Source: Rhizobiaceae bacterium
GTDB taxonomy: Bacteria; Pseudomonadota; Alphaproteobacteria; Rhizobiales; Rhizobiaceae
Direction of reading: 5' to 3'
DNA length: 64,000 nt
Assembly (NCBI GenBank): GCA_017644105.1
Contig: JAEPMD010000016.1
Span: 34,424 to 98,423, forward strand
The position numbers and the translations under genes were made by a program. Of the stretch, positions 57,037-64,000 are shown in pieces. The notes beneath the pieces were generated by a model. It was not told the DNA's origin, did not search any database, and was given only the letters and a program-made list of their open reading frames with translations. Each line of letters starts with the position of its first letter. The first letter of the stretch is position 1.

Positions 57037-58485
57037 ATGTCAAAAAAGGTTCTGATTATTAGTTCAGACATTGAAAACTATGAGATCGCAAAACGAATGG
57101 CGAAGGTTGATCGTTTTGATCTTGTATTTGCGGATTCAATTGAAGATATAGAGGCCGAATTTAGTCAATCGCTTGACAGTATCGTCGCAATTCATCTTGA
57201 TGTGAATGTAGGACATATTGATCTAGACGATGTAGCAAGCCTTCTTGCCCCCTATGCCTTACACATCCCGTTGATTATCCGAACCAGCCGACATGGAAAC
57301 TTCTATGAACCGCTGAACAAACTGTTATCATTATCCTACATGGTCTTGCATGGAAATTCCGCTGAGGAGCTTAGCCAGTCTTTCATCAAGCTCGACTTGT
57401 ATTGTGGCTTTTTAGATACAGAGCTGCAATTGTTGGATTGGTCCAGTGTGCGCGATGGAAATGATGAATTTGTGCTTCACGCTGCGGCCAAAGCATCAAA
57501 AAGCGATTTGCCGATCTTAATCGAAGGTGTGATTGGCACACCCAAAAAAGACATGGCGTTTGCGATACATAAATTGAGTAATCGCTACCGAAACCCGATA
57601 AAGGTTGTTGATGCGCACAGGTATACACCAGATGAATTAGTTACAGTGATTTTTGGGGGTGAATCAAGCTCCGGGATAATTCAAGACGCTGATCGTGGGA
57701 CATTATTTATCAATAATCTCAACAACTTCTCAGCTGAAACCCAGCGCCGAATTTCGGAATTTTTAGATAATGGCCGGGTCTATTGTGCGAAAAATGGCTG
57801 TGAGATTAAGCTGAATGTAAAACTGGTTATTGCAACAGATTTAGATCTCATCAACGAGGTTAAAACTGGCGCGTTGGATGAAGCATTTTATTATCGTTTA
57901 AGTGTTTCGCCGATCGTCATGAACAAATTCAACACAATTGCCGCTGATATGCCCAAATGGGTTGATGATTTCATCGGTTCGTTGGGTCAAAAGTCTGGTC
58001 AAAAAGAGATCGGGATTGATGCATCCGCACGGGATTTGCTGGCCAATTATGAATGGCCCGGACATCACCGGCAATTCTTCCAAGTTTTGGCGTGGGTACT
58101 TAGCCAACCACAAAATAATATTATCAGTCGCGCCGGCTTGCCGCAATTTTTAGACCAAGCTGAAGGCAGGTTGAAAAACTTGTCGACAGCGCCAAATCTC
58201 GCACCTGACATGGCGGACCTTCAGTCTGCAATTCCACAGGATACTGATCTCGTCACAAAGATCAGTCCAACATCGCAGACACAATATTTGAACCTGTTTA
58301 ACGAGTTTGGGGACCTACGCTCCGTTGCGGAAATTGAAGAAGAATTGATACGACGCGCGATTGCTTATTACGATGGCAAAATGAGCTTTGTCGCAAGGCA
58401 ACTCGGTATTGGTCGATCGACCCTTTATCGCAAGCTCAAAGAGTATCAAATTGACCCAGATCGCCCCTTGGAATTCGCCGACTAA
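57037..58485 (+). CDS. Degenerate NtrC-family regulator with intact Fis-type DNA-binding domain
   Basis: The N-terminus (residues about 1-120) looks like a receiver domain. Next comes an AAA+ domain reduced in key places. The Walker A region reads EGVIGTPKKDMA (about 163-174) rather than GxxGxGK(S/T). There is no GAFTGA loop; FGGES is in its place (206-210). The Walker B region reads GTLFINNLNN rather than GTLFLDEI. The C-terminal helix-turn-helix (FVARQLGIGRSTLYRKLKEYQ) is intact. ATP hydrolysis and sigma-54 contact are thus unlikely. ATG at 57037 is chosen, with GAGG upstream. Confidence 0.82.
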   Translation: MSKKVLIISSDIENYEIAKRMAKVDRFDLVFADSIEDIEAEFSQSLDSIVAIHLDVNVGHIDLDDVASLLAPYALHIPLIIRTSRHGNFYEPLNKLLSLSYMVLHGNSAEELSQSFIKLDLYCGFLDTELQLLDWSSVRDGNDEFVLHAAAKASKSDLPILIEGVIGTPKKDMAFAIHKLSNRYRNPIKVVDAHRYTPDELVTVIFGGESSSGIIQDADRGTLFINNLNNFSAETQRRISEFLDNGRVYCAKNGCEIKLNVKLVIATDLDLINEVKTGALDEAFYYRLSVSPIVMNKFNTIAADMPKWVDDFIGSLGQKSGQKEIGIDASARDLLANYEWPGHHRQFFQVLAWVLSQPQNNIISRAGLPQFLDQAEGRLKNLSTAPNLAPDMADLQSAIPQDTDLVTKISPTSQTQYLNLFNEFGDLRSVAEIEEELIRRAIAYYDGKMSFVARQLGIGRSTLYRKLKEYQIDPDRPLEFAD

Positions 58486-58684
58486 AACTATATATGTTCT
58501 TAGTTGGTAGGGTTTGGTTGAGTTGAAGTCTAAATTGCGTGTATGAAACCGTTCCTTAAGGACTTTTTAGCAATTCGTTTACTATAATGACAACATGTGG
58601 CAGATAAACAATAAATTGCCATGGTGTTACCTCATTTGTTAAATAGAAATCAGCTCAACAGCATTGCATAGGACGAGGGCGAGT

Positions 58685-60361
58685 TTGCTAGGTAAGCTAA
58701 CACATATAGATTTGCGTCAAAATTGCGCGCGTCTTATGGGGAAGATTGCGTTTGTAATCGCGCTGTTTGCCGTGTCCGTGACGTTCAATATTGCACCATC
58801 TTTTGTCAATGCTGATCCGGCTTTTGCTGAGACACGATCTCTGAAATTGTATTACACCCATACACGAGAGCGCGAAAAAATCGTGTTCAAGAAAAACGGT
58901 CGTTACGATAAAGCCGGCTTAAGAAAACTCAATCGGTTCTTACGAGATTGGCGCAACAACAAAGTTATCGCTTTTGATCCAAAACTTTTTGATCTTGTGT
59001 GGGAAGTTTATCGTCGATCAGGTGCCAAAAACTATATCCACGTTGTATCATCATATCGCTCCCCTGAATCCAACGAGTTGCTTAGACGCACACGCGGTGG
59101 GCAAGCGAAAAACAGCCAACACCTTTATGGCAAGGCGATGGATTTTTATATCCCAGGTGTTAAGTCCAGTAAGTTGCGCGCAATCGCGATGAAGCTGCAA
59201 GGCGGTGGTGTTGGCTATTATCCAAGATCATCTTCGCCCTATGTGCATTTGGATGTTGCAAGTGTTCGTGCTTGGCCACGTATGAGCCGCAAAGAACTGG
59301 TGAGATTGTTCCCGGATGGGAAAACATTACATCTTCCTTCTGATGGCAAGCCGCTTCCGGGTTATAATGTTGCTTTACGTGAATATAAGCGCCGTGGTGG
59401 TGGCATTGATACTGGCCGAAGTAAACCCGTCAAAAAACAAGAGCCTGCATCAGCCCGGACGGTGATAGCCAAAGCTGAGACCAATAATAATCAAAACGCA
59501 GATAGCTCAGGTGGGCTTTTGGGCAATTTGTTCGGACGAAGAAATAACAATAATTCGCAGTCGGAACCAGCAGCTCGCCAGCAGGTTGCTGCTGCGACAC
59601 CTGCCGCTACGCGTGCGCCTGAACCAACTTTTGCGGAAAATACAGCTGAGTTGCCTCGAGATAATATTCCCGTTCCAACCTTACTAGCATCTGTATCTGA
59701 TAGCCTTGTTCCGGATGTGAAGCCAGAAATAACTGGTCAGGAAGGTGTGCAAATTGCTTCGCTTATCCCGCAACCGCAAGAGCGACCAGAAGGCATAGCA
59801 TTGTCTGAAGTGCAGCCACTTGCCTATGATCAGCCAGATACAAAACGTCCATTACCCAGTTTAACTGCTATCATTGCGGCTGCAGTGGAAACAGATCGTA
59901 AGCGCAAGGAAAATGGCGAAATTCCAACACCGAAACTCGCAGCCTTTACAGCTCCGCAAGAAAAACGCGTTAATTTTGCCTCTTTGGAAACACCCCAGTT
60001 GCGTGCTCACAATCGTCTTGATCGCACTGAGCTTGGTGCCAGCGTATCAAAAGCGCTGGAAGATTCCCGCAAAGGCGGCCGACCAAATTTACGCGATGCG
60101 ATTGCTGCAAAATATAAAGCGAATGCGTCTGCACCGACATTTGAGCAAATCACAATTTCTAAGCGTGTCTTCTCACAAGACAGCATTGCCAATATGAAGC
60201 CACCAGCCAAAGCACCGCGCTTTGTGAATCGCTTTATGCGAAAAGCGCCGGTTGTTGTTTATGCAAATGGTTTTTCGAAAGACAATATCGACCAACAGGG
60301 TCAGACGACATTTACTGGAAATGCCGTCAATTTCTTGCCAGTTGTGAGATATAACGGCTAA
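58685..60361 (+). CDS. DUF882 (YcbK-like) peptidoglycan-associated protein with long tail
   Basis: After a signal peptide the DUF882/M15-like domain (residues about 50-220) has SSYRSPESNELL, SQHLYGKAMDFYIPG and YVHLDV, which carry the zinc ligands of M15-like peptidases. A long Pro/Ala-rich, low-complexity part follows (from about residue 240), containing ARTVIAKAETNNNQN and repeats, with a short conserved end. A role in cell-wall peptide trimming is likely. The start is uncertain: TTG 58685 has GAGGG upstream; TTG 58664 or ATG 58736 are alternatives. Confidence 0.8.
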   Translation: MLGKLTHIDLRQNCARLMGKIAFVIALFAVSVTFNIAPSFVNADPAFAETRSLKLYYTHTREREKIVFKKNGRYDKAGLRKLNRFLRDWRNNKVIAFDPKLFDLVWEVYRRSGAKNYIHVVSSYRSPESNELLRRTRGGQAKNSQHLYGKAMDFYIPGVKSSKLRAIAMKLQGGGVGYYPRSSSPYVHLDVASVRAWPRMSRKELVRLFPDGKTLHLPSDGKPLPGYNVALREYKRRGGGIDTGRSKPVKKQEPASARTVIAKAETNNNQNADSSGGLLGNLFGRRNNNNSQSEPAARQQVAAATPAATRAPEPTFAENTAELPRDNIPVPTLLASVSDSLVPDVKPEITGQEGVQIASLIPQPQERPEGIALSEVQPLAYDQPDTKRPLPSLTAIIAAAVETDRKRKENGEIPTPKLAAFTAPQEKRVNFASLETPQLRAHNRLDRTELGASVSKALEDSRKGGRPNLRDAIAAKYKANASAPTFEQITISKRVFSQDSIANMKPPAKAPRFVNRFMRKAPVVVYANGFSKDNIDQQGQTTFTGNAVNFLPVVRYNG

Positions 60362-60391
60362 ATTTTCTAACTACAGTTTATATGTGACTGA

Positions 60392-60667
60392 CTATTCACC
60401 TGTCGGCGTGTCTGCTGGCAACATGCCCAAAGCTGCAAGATAGGTATCCAGCACAGCTTCTTGTTCCATGCGTTCGTTTTGATCGAGCTTACGAATGGAC
60501 ACGACTTTGCGCAGAACTTTCGTATCATAACCCATGGCTTTGGCTTCGCCATACACGTCTTTAATATCGTCGGCGATTGTTTTCTTCTCTTCTTCAAGGC
60601 GTTCAATGCGCTCAATGAAAGCTCTTAGTTGATTGCTGGCTACGCCGCCGACTACATCATCAGACAT
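60392..60667 (-). CDS. gapR: GapR-type nucleoid-associated protein (DUF2312)
   Basis: The 91-residue coiled-coil protein reads [19 protein letters not shown], then [19 protein letters not shown], then [17 protein letters not shown]. It matches GapR of Caulobacter, which binds overtwisted DNA and supports replication and cell-cycle gene control. It starts at ATG 60667. The DUF1244 gene lies upstream on the same strand. Confidence 0.9.
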   Translation of the reverse strand: MSDDVVGGVASNQLRAFIERIERLEEEKKTIADDIKDVYGEAKAMGYDTKVLRKVVSIRKLDQNERMEQEAVLDTYLAALGMLPADTPTGE

Positions 60668-60783
60668 GGGTCATCCTTCTTTTATTGCGATTTTCAATGA
60701 ATGTCCTAAAACCGCAATTGGCTAATTTATTTTATGCAATACCTGAACGGCAATCATGGATTGGTCAAGCAAATTTGGCTGGC

Positions 60784-61083
60784 TTATGTGTCTTTTGGTT
60801 TGTTTTCCTCAAAAGACTGTTGTTGTTCGGGTGTGGCTTCTGTTTGGTATTTTGTTTTCCATTCAGAATATGGCATTCCATAGACTATTTCGCGGGCTGC
60901 TTCTTTATCAATGTCCAAGCCTTTGAGATCTGCTTCTTCCTTATACCATTTAGACAGGCAGTTTCTGCAGAAACCCGATAAGTTCATCAAGTCGATATTC
61001 TGAACATCGGTTCGATTTTGCAAATGAGAGACCAAACGGCGAAATGCTGCGGCTTCCAATTGAGTACGTTGTTCGTCATTCAT
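60784..61083 (-). CDS. DUF1244 family protein
   Basis: The 99-residue protein has the DUF1244 motif GFCRNCLSKWY and the EIVYGMPYSEWKTKYQ end. The cysteine pair suggests a small metal site, but the function is not known. It lies upstream of gapR on the same strand, 117 bases away. Confidence 0.88.
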   Translation of the reverse strand: MNDEQRTQLEAAAFRRLVSHLQNRTDVQNIDLMNLSGFCRNCLSKWYKEEADLKGLDIDKEAAREIVYGMPYSEWKTKYQTEATPEQQQSFEENKPKDT

Positions 61084-61360
61084 GAGCTAAATTCCTTCAT
61101 CGCCTTAATGCCGTAATACTTTACAAATAATGATTCGTGATGTTGAAATCGATAGCTGATAGAAAATTTATCTACGATGGATGAAAATAAGCTATACAAA
61201 CAATACAGAGATGCTTTTGCGAAAGGATTATCGAATTTTGACCTCTTGTCGAATAAAATATAACCGTTTTAAGTTTGAAACGTTGACTTTACGGGCATTG
61301 CGGCGCAAAAGAACACCCAAGGTTTTCAATCAACTAAAATCGAGTTCATTCGTGCGTATT

Positions 61361-61846
61361 ATGTCATCGTTAGCTGACGGTTTGTTTTCATCAGACAGAC
61401 TGCTAACACCTGTCATAAAACTTTCACTGCTGACTTTCATTGTATTCGCAAACCCAATCTGGGGTGATGAAGCGCGAGCCGATTTCAGGGTATGTAATGG
61501 TACACAGTCCCTTGTCGGAGTTGCGATCGGTTATCGAACTGCCGATGGTTGGGTTTCGGAAGGTTGGTGGCAAGTCCAACCAACCTCGTGTGAGACACTG
61601 ATTAAAGGGAAGATTGAATCCAGATTTTATTATGTTTACGCCGAGGACGCTGCCGGTGGTGGTCGCTGGGGCGGGGACATTAATATGTGTGTGTCGGATA
61701 CTGAGTTCAAAATAGTCGGCGTTGAAGACTGTTTTGCGCGCGGTTTCCAGCGCATGGGTTTTAAAGAATATGACACCGGACGTCAGGGAAGCTGGATGGT
61801 TCAACTCACCGATGGTCTGGAACAACAAGGAACGCCAACGCAATGA
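61361..61846 (+). CDS. DUF1036 family protein
   Basis: The protein has a hydrophobic N-terminal stretch and then the conserved DUF1036 segment DFRVCNGTQSLVGVAIGYRTADGW, WQVQPTSCETLI and GFQRMGF. The cysteines suggest an exported, disulfide-bonded protein. The ATG at 61361 is chosen; the frame extends to 61181 but without a signal. It overlaps pyk as CAATGA, a common order in this group. Confidence 0.8.
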   Translation: MSSLADGLFSSDRLLTPVIKLSLLTFIVFANPIWGDEARADFRVCNGTQSLVGVAIGYRTADGWVSEGWWQVQPTSCETLIKGKIESRFYYVYAEDAAGGGRWGGDINMCVSDTEFKIVGVEDCFARGFQRMGFKEYDTGRQGSWMVQLTDGLEQQGTPTQ

Positions 61847-63270
61847 GAAGAAAACGTAAGGTCAAAATTTTAGCAACACTTGGCCCGGCTTCATCCGATG
61901 AAGCAACAATCCAAAAGCTTTATGAAGCTGGTGCTGATGTATTCAGAATCAATATGAGCCATTCAAGCCATGAAGTTCTGAATGACCTCGTGCAGAAAAT
62001 TCGAAACGTTGAAAAAGCTTGTAACCGCCCCATCGGAATTTTGGCAGACATCCAGGGACCAAAACTTCGTGTTGGCATGTTTGAAGGCAATGAGGCAGCA
62101 CTTGAAATTGGTCAGACTTTCACTTTAGACGGCGATGAAACACTGGGCGATAAAACGCGCGTTTATCTTCCTCATCCAGAAATTTTAGCATCCGTTAAAG
62201 TTGGTGACCGTTTGTTGATTGATGATGGTCGATTGCAGCTTAAAGCCACGAAATGCGATGGTAAATCTATTGTCACAGAGGTGATCAATGGCATGAAGAT
62301 TTCCAACAAGAAGGGTGTAAGCCTTCCAGATACTGATCTTGCTGTGAGTGCATTGACTGCAAAAGACCGCTCGGACATTGATGCTGTGATTGCCAATGGT
62401 TCTGTTGATTGGATCGCGCTTTCATTTATTCAGCGCCCAGAAGATTTGGTTGAAGTGCGCGAGATCGTTGGCGATCGTGCAGCGCTTATGTCAAAAATCG
62501 AAAAACCTCAAGCGCTTGAGAAAATTGACGAGATTATCGAATTGTCCGATGCGATCATGGTTGCACGTGGCGATTTGGGTGTTGAAATGCCAATTGAATC
62601 TGTACCTGGTATTCAAAAGCAGCTGACGCGTGCCTGTCGTCGCGCGGGTAAACCGGTTGTGGTTGCAACGCAGATGTTGGAATCCATGATCACAGCACCT
62701 GTACCAACCCGTGCGGAAGTTTCAGATGTGGCAACGGCTGTGTTTGAAGGTGCAGATGCGGTTATGTTGTCAGCTGAATCTGCTGCGGGTCAATTCCCGG
62801 TTGAAGCGGTTTCTACGATGGCATCGATTGCACGCAGTGTGGAACTTGATCCGACTTATACAGGGATTGCGCATGCACAGCGTGCAGAACCTGATCCGAC
62901 AATTGCTGATGCGATTTCGCTGGCAGCCCGTCAGACAGCTGAAACTTTGGATCTGCCAGTTATTGTTTGTTACACCGCTTCTGGTGCGACAGGTATCCGC
63001 GCATCTCGTGAGCGTCCAAATGTTCCGATTATTGCGCTTTCGCCTGTGCTTGATACTGCGCGTAAACTCTCAATCGTGTGGGGTTTGCACAGTGTGATTA
63101 CAGGTGATGCAACCGATCTAGATGACATGGTTGATCGCGCTTGTAAGATTGCTGCAGAAGAAGAATTTGCCAAAACAGGTGATCGTATCATCATCACAGC
63201 GGGTGTGCCGCTTGGCACATCTGGCGCCACCAACATGCTTCGTATCGCGCATATCGGTGATGTTCGCTAG
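61843..63270 (+). CDS. pyk: Pyruvate kinase
   Basis: Pyruvate kinase transfers phosphate from phosphoenolpyruvate to ADP. The 475 residues begin KVKILATLGPASSDEATI with FRINMSHSSH. The catalytic Lys lies in MSKIEKPQAL, and the metal and ADP site in MVARGDLGVEMP. The C-terminal regulatory domain (RIIITAGVPLGTSGATNM) is complete. It is translationally coupled to the DUF1036 gene by the ATGA overlap. It converges on a hydrolase gene with a four-base overlap. Confidence 0.96.
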   Translation: MRRKRKVKILATLGPASSDEATIQKLYEAGADVFRINMSHSSHEVLNDLVQKIRNVEKACNRPIGILADIQGPKLRVGMFEGNEAALEIGQTFTLDGDETLGDKTRVYLPHPEILASVKVGDRLLIDDGRLQLKATKCDGKSIVTEVINGMKISNKKGVSLPDTDLAVSALTAKDRSDIDAVIANGSVDWIALSFIQRPEDLVEVREIVGDRAALMSKIEKPQALEKIDEIIELSDAIMVARGDLGVEMPIESVPGIQKQLTRACRRAGKPVVVATQMLESMITAPVPTRAEVSDVATAVFEGADAVMLSAESAAGQFPVEAVSTMASIARSVELDPTYTGIAHAQRAEPDPTIADAISLAARQTAETLDLPVIVCYTASGATGIRASRERPNVPIIALSPVLDTARKLSIVWGLHSVITGDATDLDDMVDRACKIAAEEEFAKTGDRIIITAGVPLGTSGATNMLRIAHIGDVR

Positions 63271-64000
63271 ATATTGATATCTGTTTTTTGAGACACAAGT
63301 TGGCGGGAAAGCTTTTGATCAAGCTCTTCCGCCATTTTTTTGAGTGCAATATCTTTATCTCCGCGCAATTTTTTAATCGCCGCGATTGTTAGCTCAGTTG
63401 CTATATGGTCCGGCTTGTGGCCAAGATTTTCCAAATCATATAATTCAGAGCCTTTAATATGCTGATGTAAACCATCGGAATGGATGTACGGAAAAACAAC
63501 TGTATCCCGATTCCCGGATATTATGATGGTTGGCGCCGTAATAGTTTTATATTTCGGCCAGGTTTGGCATAGATAATCGTAAAGACTGACAATGTCTTTT
63601 GCGTTATCGCGGAAAGTTTTGGGTCTTAAAACAAGTTCGGGCGCCGTATCTGCCACATAAGTTTCTGGCATTTTGTTGGGCCAGAATACGCATTTTGAAC
63701 CGCTTTCTATTCGTTGCAAGCCGGCAATGAGTGCCAGCGTATTGGCAAATAGCCATCCCAGAACAGGCCAACTGGATAATGTGTAATACCATCTCACGCC
63801 GCCAGGCCACGGATATGCAACTGGTGAGAGGAATAAAAGTCCATGAATCTTGTCCGGATGATGAACCGCGAAACTTGCAAGCACAGCACCACCAAATGAG
63901 TGACCCACCATAATCGCCTGATAAATTCCCACTTGGTCCATCAATTTTGCGATGATATTTGCCTGTCGATCGGGATATTTATTTGCATCAGCACCTCTTT
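63267..64000 (-). CDS. Alpha/beta hydrolase, N-terminus outside the window
   Basis: The frame is open to the right edge. The visible part has the nucleophile elbow MVGHSFGGAVLASF, the Asp in ISGNRDTVVFP and the His in ENLGHKPDH. It is a serine alpha/beta hydrolase of unknown substrate. An ATG at 63944 lies in the middle of the domain and is not the true start. It overlaps the pyk 3' end by four bases. Confidence 0.85.
   Translation of the reverse strand, partial: RGADANKYPDRQANIIAKLMDQVGIYQAIMVGHSFGGAVLASFAVHHPDKIHGLLFLSPVAYPWPGGVRWYYTLSSWPVLGWLFANTLALIAGLQRIESGSKCVFWPNKMPETYVADTAPELVLRPKTFRDNAKDIVSLYDYLCQTWPKYKTITAPTIIISGNRDTVVFPYIHSDGLHQHIKGSELYDLENLGHKPDHIATELTIAAIKKLRGDKDIALKKMAEELDQKLSRQLVSQKTDINI

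Noticed and set aside
61181..61360. N-terminal extension of the DUF1036 frame
   Set aside because: The extension is basic and lacks a ribosome binding site; the hydrophobic leader and conserved domain follow the ATG at 61361.

Overview
The window reads as core chromosome of an alphaproteobacterium, most likely a marine, moderate-GC member of the Hyphomicrobiales (Rhizobiales). The reasons are an Omp10-type lipoprotein of the Brucella kind, a CpdR response regulator next to an N-formylglutamate amidohydrolase, the GapR / DUF1244 / DUF1036 / pyk gene order, a four-gene sarcosine oxidase operon, an aa3-type oxidase subunit IV, and CtrA-type TTAA-N7-TTAA boxes with GANTC sites. I assign no species. 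I saw no insertion sequence, prophage, integrase or CRISPR array.

Layout. Positions 1-5.6 kb hold the end of an unknown acidic protein, a YdcF-like protein, class II lysS, gltX and trhO. 5.7-9.2 kb holds eda, a molybdate importer whose ModA and ModB are fused into one protein, modC, and a candidate small RNA behind CtrA-like boxes. 9.2-16 kb holds an aminotransferase, an acetyltransferase and a metal-homeostasis block (NicO permease, DUF1007, WD40, His-rich CobW GTPase) with a creatininase-family enzyme. 16-22.4 kb holds MarR and LacI regulators, a 2-hydroxyacid dehydrogenase, a GGDEF-EAL protein, a FeeM-like N-acyltransferase behind two CtrA-type boxes, and an oxidase subunit. 22.4-34.2 kb holds a TPR lipoprotein, rpsU, soxBDAG, pgm, tRNA-Val, cpdR, hisN and galU. 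34.4-43.4 kb holds a lytic transglycosylase, a DUF459 protein, and gltB-ybjQ-gltD, with gltB broken by a frameshift.

Positions 44.1-46.75 kb carry a complete bufferin-type RiPP cluster: a four-Cys DUF2282 precursor, a DUF692 MNIO enzyme, its DUF2063 partner and a DoxX protein. This is the strongest specialised system in the window. It is followed, convergently, by an hsp20 gene with a consensus RpoH promoter, a ROSE-like 5' leader, and a 3' region that looks like a cuckoo-type small RNA with two tandem CCUCCUCCC motifs in a hairpin loop and its own terminator. The rest (47.6-64 kb) is envelope and housekeeping: hydrolase, outer-membrane barrel, NfeD/SPFH pair, hemH, 5'-nucleotidase, omp10, pepF, a degenerate NtrC-like regulator, DUF882, gapR, DUF1244, DUF1036, pyk and a truncated hydrolase.

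Two themes link the parts. One is cell-cycle control: CpdR, GapR, CtrA-type boxes and GANTC sites at the FeeM-like gene, and CtrA-type boxes ahead of an sRNA candidate. The other is post-transcriptional control: two independent loci present CUCCUCCC anti-Shine-Dalgarno loops followed by intrinsic terminators. No database or folding program was used, so family assignments rest on recognised motifs and gene order, and RNA structures were paired by eye.
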